A stretch of DNA of 64,000 nucleotides from Candidatus Latescibacterota bacterium (GTDB lineage: Bacteria; Latescibacterota; UBA2968): positions 45,379-109,378 of the forward strand of contig JAJEHL010000027.1 of NCBI GenBank assembly GCA_022823725.1, read 5' to 3'. The notes beneath the pieces are model-generated. The model was not told where the DNA came from and searched no databases. It worked only from the letters and a program-made list of their open reading frames with translations. Of the stretch, positions 35,765 through 44,009 are shown in pieces. Position numbers and translations under genes: made by a program. Numbering within the stretch: position 1 is the stretch's first letter; each line of letters begins with the position of its first letter.

Positions 35765-36124
35765 TTACAGTTTGTAGCCGGGGAATGCCTCTGCCATCGC
35801 CGCTTTGTCCGTGCCCACAAATAGTCGATCACCGGTGTGTATCAATGGACGACGTACCAGCCGGGGCTGTTCAACCATGAGGCGGATCAGTTCATCCGGC
35901 GACTCTTTCTCCCGGTCGAGTTTTAGCGTTCGCGCTGAAGGACTCCTCCACGAAAATATATCGGCTGGCGGAGTGTCGCCGAGCAGTTCTCGGAGTTCTT
36001 CCTCAGAGAACTCATCTTTGAAGAAATCCCTTTCCTCAAAATTCACGTCTGCTTGTGAAAGCCACGCTTTCACCTTGCGGCAAGAGCTTCATCTGTTCCA
36101 GGTATAAAAGTTGATTTTGGACAT
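35765..36124 (-). CDS. ArsC/Spx-family thioredoxin-fold protein, probable selenoprotein (UGA as Sec)
   Basis: Starting at ATG 36124 (AGGAGA six nt upstream), the frame reads M-S-K-I-N-F-Y-T-W-N-R, then TGA at 36089-36091, then S-S-C-R-K-V-K-A-W and on to residue 119. ArsC/Spx proteins have Cys-x-x-Cys at this place, so the TGA takes the first Cys position (U12, C15). The RRPLI motif follows at about 90. A perfect hairpin with GUG loop lies 15 nt after the TGA. A start at the GTG 36073 would remove the whole active site. Reading UGA as selenocysteine is the best explanation; a sequencing error is the alternative. It is 28 nt after the UxaA gene. Confidence 0.8.
36055..36073 (-). promoter_or_regulatory. 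candidate bacterial SECIS hairpin
   Basis: On the minus strand, GTGAAAGC and GCTTTCAC pair perfectly over 8 bp with loop GUG. The loop starts about 24 nt after the UGA, within the 16-37 nt window reported for bacterial SECIS elements, and has a G in its first position. Confidence 0.65.
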
Positions 36125-36151
36125 GGATATCTCCTGTATAATTTTCATTGT

Positions 36152-38839
36152 TCACATCGAAACGCCCAGTAGCCCTCGGGTGAATTGGAAGTCTGTGTTA
36201 CCTGTGAGAGGTGTTTTGGGCGTGTATTGGCGAGAGGCGACGGCGATGATCTGGCGCAAGAGAGCGTCGATATTGTGTTTGGCGTCGGCGTTGAAGATGA
36301 GGTCAAAGTCATCGCCGTAGGAATTGGCGACGCGTTCTTCGGCGGTTGTTTGAAGCATGGGGGTGAGGGGATGGCCCTGCAATGGGTGGTCGCCCGAGTA
36401 GGCGACGATGATGTGGACGCCTGTACCGCCTAATCCCGTGAGGGTTTCGACCCAGTGGTCAGTCTGGCTGTCCATGATATGATAGCCGGATTGGATGGGA
36501 TGTTGCCCATGTGCAAGGGTAGGCACGGGTGGCGTGCTGCCCAGAACTTCGGATAGATAGATGGGATGAGACAGAAAACTCGCATTGTCGGGGACAATGA
36601 GTGTGGCACCTGTGCTGATCAGGATTTGAGACAGAATTGCGAGGGATTGTGCGGCAATATCGGAAATAGATCCAGAAGCGTGAAGACCGATTTGAAGTGC
36701 GGACAGGCTGGCGGGAGCGATTTGGGGAGGAGGAGTCTGTGCGAACTGGTCGAGAAAATAGGCTTCGACCTTGTCGAGAACAGCCTCGATACCGCCGTCG
36801 AGTTGCACACTGGCCCATCCAAATGCATCGGGGCTGATCCCTTTGTCGTCCAGGGCGTGTCGAATATAGTCGTTGTGGGTCTTTTCACAGCCGTGTTCTA
36901 ATAACAAGCCTGTGTGTACGAGGGGATGGGTGAGGTAGCCGAGCATGGTGCGTGTGTAGAGGCGTTCAGTAGCTTCTCCCGATACGCCGCATCCTTCGGT
37001 GTGTGGGAGGGCGACAAAGCGCGAGATGCCCTTATCGAGTCCCAGACCCTTTTCTGTGAGGCGTTTTGCCGCCATCAGCGCGATTTGTCCCGAACACAGG
37101 CTGGTGGGTAGAATCAGGCCCAGGCGGTCGGTTGTAAATCCATCTCGGGTTCGAATGGCCTGGAATTGGTGTTCGTGGGCGTCCGGTGTCCGAATTGCGA
37201 GTGGCACGCCCTGGGGTTCTGGTCGGTTCTTGAGATCGGACAGGCGATCGGTTGAGGTTTGTCGCCAGGTGCGCCATATCGAGACTTGGGCGTGTGCGGC
37301 TTTTTCGCCTTTGCTGCGTTCTCCCGAGGCGATTTTGCATGTCAGGTCAAACATATCGCTGCCGAGATCGTCCATGGAGGTGCCGTCCAGATACGCACCC
37401 GCGTTGACATCCATATCTTTGCTGAGCAACTGATAGCGTTCGGATGTGGTCACAATTTTGATGGTGGGCACAAAGGGGAAGTTTGTGATTGAGCCATTGC
37501 CGGTGATGAAGAAAATCATGTTGCACCCCGAAGCCACCTGGCCGGCGATGCTTTCAAGATCATTTCCCGGGCTGTCCATAAAATAGTATCCCGGATCGGT
37601 CATAGGTGCCGCGTAATCAATGACAGAATCGAGACGGACATCCGGGTGGCGTTTCATGGCCGCGCCAATTGATTTGAGTACGATATTGTAGAGGCCGCGA
37701 AATTTGTTGCCGCCAGAAGGATTGCCTTCTGCTGTTGTGCCGTGCCATGCAGCGAGGGTTTTATAGGCTTCTACTTTGTCGAGAAAGCACTGGGCGACAT
37801 CGTAAGATGAGACATTTTGGAGGACATAGGACTCCGCGCCGATGAGTTCGTCGGTTTCTGCGAGGTTGGCTGATCCGCCGTGGCGAATCATTTCTCTTGC
37901 TACCCACGACGCCAATGGATTACCGGAAATGCCCGAGAATGCGTCTGATCCGCCGCATTGCAGCGCGATTTTGATGTGCGAGAGGGGTTCGGGTGTGCGG
38001 ACCATTGCCTGGACTTGTGGCAGCCATTTGGCAATGATGTTTTCGCCCTGTTGCAGAGCGTTTTCAAAGCTGCCTTCAAGTGTGAGAAAATGGTGTAGAA
38101 CATGGTCGATGGGATAATTGTTTTGCGCGAGAAATTCCCGAAGGCGCTGGTTGGTGATGGCTTCGTGACCGTAATCGATTGCGAGTACCGCACCAACGTT
38201 TGGGTGTACTGCAAATCCTGCGAGTGTACGCAATAAGAGGTCTTTGTTATTGGGGATTTCAGTGCCGCCGCCTTCGGTGTGGGCAACTGCAACAATGCCA
38301 TCAATATTGTGATAATCTCGTACGCGATCTTTTAATCGCGCTTCGAGCTGTTTGGCATAGCTCGCTGTGCGAGAGGATGTTCCCAGTATAACAATATTAT
38401 TTCGCGTGCCTGCGCCTCGGCCTCCCGATCTTCTGTACCCTTGAAAAGTGCCGCACTGATCATAGCGTTCGACTTGATCGCCCGCCTCAAAGGTGGCAAT
38501 CTGGTGTGGAACAATGCGGTCTTCAAAGTTGGGTATCTCTGGAAGCTCAAAGTCGAGATCGCGAAGTTCGAGGGCGTCGAGAATCTCCGGGTTGCAGACA
38601 TAATCTCCGGGAGAAATATGGCGCGTTGCTATGCCAAAGGGCAGGCCCCAGGAGAGAAGAGGATCGCCAGGTGCTATGGATTGGATGGCGAAGCGATGGC
38701 CTTCGAGGATGGTGTGCCGAAGCGAGAAGGTGCGATCTGAATGGATGATCTGCGTGCCTTTGCCCAGTCTGCGGGTCGCAATGCCGACATTGTCTCCAGG
38801 AAGAGGGAGACGACCGATTTCAGAAAAAGTATGTGTCAT
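36152..38839 (-). CDS. UxaA-family (altronate dehydratase-like) protein with duplicated core
   Basis: The 895-residue protein has an SAF-like N-terminal domain (residues about 1-90, IGRLPLPGDNVGIATRRL) as in altronate and galactarate dehydratases. A first UxaA core follows (RGAGTRNNIVILGTSSRT, AHTEGGGTEIPNN, ASGCNMIFFITG). From about residue 590 a second core-like region begins (GLILPTSLCSGQIALM, PHTEGCGVSGEATERL, LEHGCEKTH). Normal UxaA is about 500 residues. Such enzymes dehydrate sugar acids, with iron as cofactor. The start is ATG 38839 with AAGGA upstream. Confidence 0.85.
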   Translation of the reverse strand: MTHTFSEIGRLPLPGDNVGIATRRLGKGTQIIHSDRTFSLRHTILEGHRFAIQSIAPGDPLLSWGLPFGIATRHISPGDYVCNPEILDALELRDLDFELPEIPNFEDRIVPHQIATFEAGDQVERYDQCGTFQGYRRSGGRGAGTRNNIVILGTSSRTASYAKQLEARLKDRVRDYHNIDGIVAVAHTEGGGTEIPNNKDLLLRTLAGFAVHPNVGAVLAIDYGHEAITNQRLREFLAQNNYPIDHVLHHFLTLEGSFENALQQGENIIAKWLPQVQAMVRTPEPLSHIKIALQCGGSDAFSGISGNPLASWVAREMIRHGGSANLAETDELIGAESYVLQNVSSYDVAQCFLDKVEAYKTLAAWHGTTAEGNPSGGNKFRGLYNIVLKSIGAAMKRHPDVRLDSVIDYAAPMTDPGYYFMDSPGNDLESIAGQVASGCNMIFFITGNGSITNFPFVPTIKIVTTSERYQLLSKDMDVNAGAYLDGTSMDDLGSDMFDLTCKIASGERSKGEKAAHAQVSIWRTWRQTSTDRLSDLKNRPEPQGVPLAIRTPDAHEHQFQAIRTRDGFTTDRLGLILPTSLCSGQIALMAAKRLTEKGLGLDKGISRFVALPHTEGCGVSGEATERLYTRTMLGYLTHPLVHTGLLLEHGCEKTHNDYIRHALDDKGISPDAFGWASVQLDGGIEAVLDKVEAYFLDQFAQTPPPQIAPASLSALQIGLHASGSISDIAAQSLAILSQILISTGATLIVPDNASFLSHPIYLSEVLGSTPPVPTLAHGQHPIQSGYHIMDSQTDHWVETLTGLGGTGVHIIVAYSGDHPLQGHPLTPMLQTTAEERVANSYGDDFDLIFNADAKHNIDALLRQIIAVASRQYTPKTPLTGNTDFQFTRGLLGVSM

Positions 38840-38919
38840 GGTTTTCGTTCCTTTGATAAGTTTGTTCACAGTTATACGGAAAAGAAAAAATGATGTCAAG
38901 TTTCATATAAGAAAGACCT

Positions 38920-38949
38920 TGACAGATTACATACATTTGGTTTATTTTT
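38920..38949 (+). promoter_or_regulatory. candidate promoter of the feo cluster
   Basis: A perfect TTGACA (38920-38925) lies in AT-rich DNA upstream of the DtxR-like gene, with TTATTT about 16-17 nt later as a weak -10. The divergent UxaA gene starts at 38839, so this gap serves both. Confidence 0.45.
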
Positions 38950-39013
38950 CTATCAGTTGTTTTATTAGCAAAACATCGGTTAAATGGCTAAACGCACTGT
39001 TCGAGGGGGGCAG

Positions 39014-39538
39014 ATGATGGCGTCGGATGTATGGAAAGAATACGAGAGCAACGAGATTTCTCATAGTGTTGCCCATCATCTAACTGCCATTCACGAGTTG
39101 ATGGACGATCTGGGCTATGCGCGGGTTTCGGATGTGGCGCGTGCGCTGGAGATTACCCGGGGCAGTGCATCGCTGACGCTGAAAGCCCTCAAGGCGCGCG
39201 GGCTGGTAGTGGAAGATCACAATAAGTTTTTAAAATTATCTGAAGATGGTCGCCGCATTGTCGATTCTATTTTAGCCAAACGCGCCGTTGTCCGCAAATT
39301 TCTCAACGAGGTACTCAAGCTCGACGAGCATCAAGCCGAAGTAGATGCGTGCAAGGTCGAGCATCTTTTAAGCGCGCAAACGGGCGGGCAATTGCTGCAT
39401 TTTGTGCATTTTTTGCTCTCTGATGATCCCACTGCGCGACAATTTCTCGCCGAGTTTTGGTCCAAGCTGGATCAGAATGAGGAGTGGCAGTGGCCCGTTC
39501 AGGATGTTGATCAGTTATTCAATTTGGAGTCTCGATAA
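39014..39538 (+). CDS. DtxR-family metal-dependent regulator (short form)
   Basis: The 174-residue protein has an N-terminal winged helix (YARVSDVARALEITRGSASLTLKALK) and the start of the metal-binding and dimerisation domain (VVRKFLNEVLKLDEHQAEVDACKVEHLL). It lacks the C-terminal SH3/FeoA domain of full-length DtxR. It overlaps feoA (TAATG), so it probably senses Fe(II) or Mn(II) and represses the feo genes. ATG 39014 has a GAGGGGGG ribosome site; ATG 38984 would add ten residues. Confidence 0.85.
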   Translation: MMASDVWKEYESNEISHSVAHHLTAIHELMDDLGYARVSDVARALEITRGSASLTLKALKARGLVVEDHNKFLKLSEDGRRIVDSILAKRAVVRKFLNEVLKLDEHQAEVDACKVEHLLSAQTGGQLLHFVHFLLSDDPTARQFLAEFWSKLDQNEEWQWPVQDVDQLFNLESR

Positions 39539-39780
39539 TGGCTTATGCAACGGATGCTGTAACCCCACTTTCGATATGGAGCCGGGGTGATGAAGGCACT
39601 ATTGAAGGCATTTCAGGTGCCAATCAGCTGGCGGCCCGACTGCGTGAGGTGGGTGCTATGCCAGGTGTCCCCGTACGCGTATTGCGCGTTGGGCGCACTG
39701 TGGTCATTCAGGTGGGTAGCAGCAGATTTTGCTTGCGGAAAACCGATGCTGCATGCATCAAAGGAATGAAAGCGGCCTGA
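39538..39780 (+). CDS. feoA: ferrous iron transport protein A
   Basis: The 80-residue protein is a FeoA/SH3-like domain (ANQLAARLREVGAMPGVPVRVLR). It overlaps the regulator by one nt and feoB by one nt (TGATG), so all are translated together. FeoA is a cytoplasmic helper of the FeoB iron channel. Confidence 0.92.
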   Translation: MAYATDAVTPLSIWSRGDEGTIEGISGANQLAARLREVGAMPGVPVRVLRVGRTVVIQVGSSRFCLRKTDAACIKGMKAA

Positions 39781-41960
39781 TGGCAATGAATATAGCGGAT
39801 CGAGAACGACCTTATGTGGGTCGTGCCACGGTCGCTGTGGTTGGCAATCCCAATACGGGTAAGACAACACTTTTTAATGCTCTGACGGGGCTTTCGCAGC
39901 GCGTGGGAAATTTTCCCGGCGTTACGGTTGAACGCAAGGTTGGACAATTGACATTGTCCAACGCAGGTGCGATTGACCTGCTGGATTTGCCCGGTACATA
40001 CAGCCTTTCAGCGAAGTCTCCTGATGAACTTATTGCTGTTGAAGCACTGATGGGTTTGTTGAAAAACGAGAGCGCCATTCAAGCAGTGCTCGTGGTTCTC
40101 GACGCCAGCAATTTGCGGCGTAGTTTATACGTTGTATCTCAACTTCTCGAAATTGATTTGCCCCTGGTTGTGGCCCTCAATATGTTAGATGTGGCCAAAG
40201 CCAGGGGCATTGTTATTGATGCACCTGCTCTGAGCGAGCATTTGGGCGTTCCAGTTATTCCCATACAGGCCAATAAGCGCGTGGGTCTTGATGAATTAAA
40301 AGAAGCACTTTCTCGAGTTGTTGAGAAGGGCCTGGTCCCATCACACAAGTCGGTATTGCCACAATCCTGGTGGGCAGATGCTGAACAGTTGGCGCGAAAA
40401 TACGAAGGCGTATCTACGGGGCTGGCGTTGCGTGTGTTGATTGACAATCAAAACGCTTTTGCGTCTCATGTCGTGGAACGCTTTGGCGATAAATTTGCCG
40501 AGGACCTCCACGCGTTGCGAGCACAGGTCAACGCGGATGATGCGCTGGCGAATCGCGAGATCGAATTGCGCTATAGACGGATTGATGAGGTTCTCGATGA
40601 TGTGCTGCGCGACCCCGAACCACTTCGCGTGACCCGTTCTGATCGATTGGATCGGTTCTTGACACACCCGCTGTGGGGCAGCCTGACTTTTGCAGTGATT
40701 ATGGCCTTTGTTTTTCAATCGATTTTTTCGTGGGCCGTGCCCTTAATGGATGGTATTGACGCGTTGTTTGGGGTGGTCGGCGGATGGGCTACTGGCTCTC
40801 TTCCCGAAGGTGCGCTGCAAAGTATGGTGGTGGATGGGGTTATCGCCGGGGTGGGGGGCGTGGTCATTTTTTTGCCCCAGATCTGCATTTTGTTTCTCTT
40901 TATTGCCATACTGGAAGATTGCGGTTACATGGCGCGTGCGGCGCTGTTGATGGATCGCCTGTTAACGCCGTGCGGGTTATCGGGCAAGTCATTTATTCCG
41001 CTGCTGTCGAGTTTTGCCTGTGCGATCCCGGGAGTGATGGCTACGCGAACGATTGATGATTCCAAAGACCGCATTGCCACGATGCTGGTTGCGCCGTTGA
41101 TGAGTTGCTCAGCGCGTTTGCCAGTGTACGCGATTTTTATTGGGGCTTTTATTCCCGATCGAGATGTTTTGGGGGGGATTGGGTTGCAGGGGCTTACGCT
41201 TTTCGCGTTGTATTGCGTTGGTATTTTAGTGGCTATTCCCGTTGCATGGATTTTAAAAAAGACGCTGTTGAGGGGGCAACCCACGCCTTTTTTACTCGAG
41301 TTGCCGTCCTACAAAATACCAGATGTTGGCACTGTGGGGATGCGTATTTATCAAAGTGGTCGGCATTTTATCGAGAGGGCCGGCACATTGATTCTCGCCG
41401 CGACGATTGTGATGTGGGCGCTGGCGTATTTTCCGCGGTCTGAAACGATTGCCGCGCATTACGAGGCCGAGCGCGAGCGGTTGGCAGGGGCATCGGAGGA
41501 AGTCCTGGATGATTTGCGCGCAAAGGAAGCCGGCGAGATGCTCCAGCAGAGTTTTCTGGGGCGGATGGGGCATGCTATTGAACCCATCGTAGAGCCATTG
41601 GGATGGGATTGGCGGATTGGGATGGCGGCACTGGCGTCTTTCCCTGCACGGGAAGTGATTGTCGCTGTTCTGGGTACCATTTACAGTTTGGGAGAGGTGG
41701 ATGAGGAATCAGCGTCGCTTAGAGACGCGCTTCAGTCTGCGACCTGGTCCGATGGGCGAAAGGTATTTAATATCCCGGTTGCACTGTCTATTATGGTGTT
41801 TTTTGCACTGTGCGCGCAGTGCGTTTCTACGCTTGCGGTTATTCAACGAGAGACGGGTGCCTGGCGGTGGCCCGTGCTAACTTTTGTTTATATGACGGTG
41901 CTCGCCTATATCGGCGCATTTGTGACTTATCGCCTTGGTATGGTGCTTGGATGGGGGTAA
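39780..41960 (+). CDS. feoB: ferrous iron transporter FeoB
   Basis: The 726-residue protein has an N-terminal GTPase domain with GNPNTGKTTLFNALTG (G1), DLPGTYSL (G3) and NMLD (G4), then membrane gate regions with IPLLSSFACAIPGVMATRTI (Gate 1) and MSCSARLPVYAIF (Gate 2-type). It imports Fe(II) through the inner membrane. The end of the chain (SATWSDGRKVFNIPVALSIMVFFALCAQCVSTL) matches the family. It is the third gene of the feo set. Confidence 0.96.
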   Translation: MAMNIADRERPYVGRATVAVVGNPNTGKTTLFNALTGLSQRVGNFPGVTVERKVGQLTLSNAGAIDLLDLPGTYSLSAKSPDELIAVEALMGLLKNESAIQAVLVVLDASNLRRSLYVVSQLLEIDLPLVVALNMLDVAKARGIVIDAPALSEHLGVPVIPIQANKRVGLDELKEALSRVVEKGLVPSHKSVLPQSWWADAEQLARKYEGVSTGLALRVLIDNQNAFASHVVERFGDKFAEDLHALRAQVNADDALANREIELRYRRIDEVLDDVLRDPEPLRVTRSDRLDRFLTHPLWGSLTFAVIMAFVFQSIFSWAVPLMDGIDALFGVVGGWATGSLPEGALQSMVVDGVIAGVGGVVIFLPQICILFLFIAILEDCGYMARAALLMDRLLTPCGLSGKSFIPLLSSFACAIPGVMATRTIDDSKDRIATMLVAPLMSCSARLPVYAIFIGAFIPDRDVLGGIGLQGLTLFALYCVGILVAIPVAWILKKTLLRGQPTPFLLELPSYKIPDVGTVGMRIYQSGRHFIERAGTLILAATIVMWALAYFPRSETIAAHYEAERERLAGASEEVLDDLRAKEAGEMLQQSFLGRMGHAIEPIVEPLGWDWRIGMAALASFPAREVIVAVLGTIYSLGEVDEESASLRDALQSATWSDGRKVFNIPVALSIMVFFALCAQCVSTLAVIQRETGAWRWPVLTFVYMTVLAYIGAFVTYRLGMVLGWG

Positions 41961-41964
41961 TGAT

Positions 41965-42126
41965 ATGACCGACTGGCAAAATTGGATCACGGTTGTCGTG
42001 GCACTCTGGTGTGCCTATCGCGTCATTGGCGAGGTGGTAAAGCCGTTTTGGGCTTCGTCGTGTACGGGTTGCGGTGGTGCGTGTGAAGAGGAAGCAAAAC
42101 GCGAGGATTTAATAGAGATTGAGTAA
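41965..42126 (+). CDS. FeoB-associated Cys-rich membrane protein
   Basis: The 53-residue peptide has one hydrophobic helix (WITVVVALWCAYRVIG) and a C-terminal S-S-C-T-G-C-G-G-A-C cluster. This layout is typical of small proteins encoded after feoB, where the Cys cluster may handle Fe(II). It starts five nt after feoB. Confidence 0.85.
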   Translation: MTDWQNWITVVVALWCAYRVIGEVVKPFWASSCTGCGGACEEEAKREDLIEIE

Positions 42127-42155
42127 GGAAGGAAGAACAGCGTTTCGTTTTTTAT

Positions 42156-42189
42156 AAAAACCCTTCAATCTATGGATTGAAGGGTTTTT
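42156..42189 (+). terminator. intrinsic terminator of the feo operon
   Basis: AAAAACCCTTCAATC and GATTGAAGGGTTTTT form a 15-bp perfect stem with a TATG loop. It ends the feo unit and could also work in the other direction. Confidence 0.92.
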
Positions 42190-42223
42190 CTTTATCTTGA
42201 CCAGATCCCTTGATTTTTATATT

Positions 42224-42239
42224 TTTAGTCTTAGCTAAA
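42224..42239. promoter_or_regulatory. possible metal-repressor operator before the ABC transporter
   Basis: TTTAGTCTTAGCTAAA has 5-bp inverted arms (TTTAG/CTAAA) like DtxR/MntR-family boxes. It lies in AT-rich DNA 70 nt before the binding-protein gene, which is followed by a DtxR-type regulator. The match is loose. Confidence 0.35.
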
Positions 42240-42308
42240 TTTTATTTTAGTAGTAATATAAGAAACATTGTAGCCATATATAATTGTAGATATTTTTATG
42301 GAGGGTGT

Positions 42309-43223
42309 ATGTATCGTTCTTTCATTATGGCTGGCGTTTTGTTGCTGTGCGCGTGTGGTGGAGGCGAAACGCCGCCAGTTGAACAAAACAAAAAGCTGGT
42401 GGTGTGTACGACCGGGATGGTTGGCGATCTGGTGCGCCATGTTGCGGGGGATCGCGCAGAGGTGATTTCCCTGATGGGACCTGGGATTGATCCGCATTAT
42501 TACAAGGCGACGCAGGGCGATTTGCAGAAACTGTCTCGAGCAGATGTGATATTTTACAATGGTCTCTTTTTGGAGGGGAAGCTGGAGGGGATTTTTGAAA
42601 AAATGGCGCGCAGCAAGACGGTGATTGCAGTATCGCGGGATATTCCCAAAGAAAGGCTGCGGAAACCGGTTGCAGGGCAAGGAGAGCACGACCCGCATAT
42701 CTGGTTTGACGTCGGCATGTGGGCAGAAACCCTGCCCGTGGTTGTTCAGGCGCTGATCGGGATTGATGCAGATGGTGCAGATGTGTTTCGCGCCAATGCA
42801 GAGGCGTATCGCGTGCAATTGTTCGATCTCGACGCTTGGGCAAAAGCGCAGATTGCACGCATTTCCAGCGACCAGCGCGTGTTGATTACAGCACATGACG
42901 CCTTTGGATATTTTGGCCTTGCTTACGGTATTGAAGTGCGCGGACTTCAGGGGATTTCGACTGTGGCGGAATATGGGGTCAACGATGTGTCGCTGTTGGT
43001 GGATTTTATTGTCAAGCGGCGTGTGAAAGCCATTTTTGTGGAAAGCAGTGTGCCCGAGCGTTCGATCAATGCCGTACGCGAGGGGTGCAAGGCGCGAGAA
43101 TGGGATGTCGCAATTGGCGGTACGCTGTATTCCGACGCGATGGGACCTGCGGGCAGTGGAGCCGATACGTATATAGGTATGGTGAGGTCAAATGTGAACA
43201 CAATTGTCGAGGCGTTAAGATAA
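42309..43223 (+). CDS. metal ABC transporter substrate-binding lipoprotein (TroA/ZnuA family)
   Basis: The 304-residue protein has a lipobox LLLCAC-GGG. Metal-ligand candidates are the His in GIDPHYYKAT and DPHIWFD, the His in LITAHDAFGYF, and the acidic VESSVPE region. The IDPHYYKATQGDLQKL pattern fits Mn(II)/Zn(II) binders of the TroA cluster. The start is ATG 42309 with GGAGGG upstream. It begins a four-gene operon with ATPase and two permeases. Confidence 0.9.
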   Translation: MYRSFIMAGVLLLCACGGGETPPVEQNKKLVVCTTGMVGDLVRHVAGDRAEVISLMGPGIDPHYYKATQGDLQKLSRADVIFYNGLFLEGKLEGIFEKMARSKTVIAVSRDIPKERLRKPVAGQGEHDPHIWFDVGMWAETLPVVVQALIGIDADGADVFRANAEAYRVQLFDLDAWAKAQIARISSDQRVLITAHDAFGYFGLAYGIEVRGLQGISTVAEYGVNDVSLLVDFIVKRRVKAIFVESSVPERSINAVREGCKAREWDVAIGGTLYSDAMGPAGSGADTYIGMVRSNVNTIVEALR

Positions 43224-44008
43224 TGTTACATGCAGTTGATGAATCGGTAACACCTATTCATATTCACGATATGACGGTGGCGTATCACAAGAAACCCGTC
43301 TTGTGGGATGTCGATCTCGCTGTGCCAGAAGGCAAACTCGTGGGGGTCGTGGGCCCCAATGGCGCGGGTAAGAGTACGATGATCAAAGCTATTATGGATC
43401 TCGTGCCCAAGGCTTCGGGATGGGTTCACATCTATGGCAAGCCCTATTCGCGCATGCGCCAGGCCATTGGCTATGTGCCGCAACGCGAGTCAGTGGATTG
43501 GGATTTTCCCATCAATGCCTTAGATGTGGTGCTCATGGGGCGTTATGGGCATGTTGGATGGGTGAGGCGTCCGGATAAGATTGATAGGGAACTGGCTGAA
43601 GAAGCACTTGAAAAAGTCGGTATGACCGATTTTGGACATCGGCAGATCAATCAGCTTTCAGGGGGCCAGCAACAGCGGGTTTTCCTGGCTCGAGCATTGG
43701 CGCAAGATGCACAAATTTATTTGATGGACGAACCTTTTGCAGGTGTGGATGCGGCGACCGAACGCGCTATTATAGACATTTTGATGGATCTGAGGGCGCG
43801 AAAAAAGACCATGCTGGTTGTACATCACGATTTGCACACGGTGAACCAGTACTTTGACTGGCTGGTTTTGATCAATATGCGGATTGTTGCCGCGGGTGAA
43901 ACGAGAGATGTGTTCACTGAAGATAATTTGAATAAAACCTACGGCGGGCAGTTGACGGTGCTTTCCGAAGCCGCGCAGGCTGTTGCCCATCATCAGCGGG
44001 GTTTATGA
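43223..44008 (+). CDS. metal ABC transporter ATP-binding protein
   Basis: The 261-residue ATPase has Walker A GPNGAGKST, Q-loop YVPQRESVDWDFP, signature LSGGQQQR, Walker B IYLMDEPFAGVD and switch His in VVHHDLHTV. The QRESVDWDFP stretch is typical of manganese/zinc/iron uptake ATPases. ATG 43223 overlaps the stop of the binding-protein gene by one nt (TAATG). Confidence 0.94.
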   Translation: MLHAVDESVTPIHIHDMTVAYHKKPVLWDVDLAVPEGKLVGVVGPNGAGKSTMIKAIMDLVPKASGWVHIYGKPYSRMRQAIGYVPQRESVDWDFPINALDVVLMGRYGHVGWVRRPDKIDRELAEEALEKVGMTDFGHRQINQLSGGQQQRVFLARALAQDAQIYLMDEPFAGVDAATERAIIDILMDLRARKKTMLVVHHDLHTVNQYFDWLVLINMRIVAAGETRDVFTEDNLNKTYGGQLTVLSEAAQAVAHHQRGL

Positions 44009-44009
44009 G

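Noticed and set aside
35765..36073. Short ArsC-like gene starting at GTG 36073
   Set aside because: This start lacks the N-terminal strand and the redox motif, and has no ribosome site; the in-frame ATG 36124 with AGGAGA and a recoded TGA fits better.
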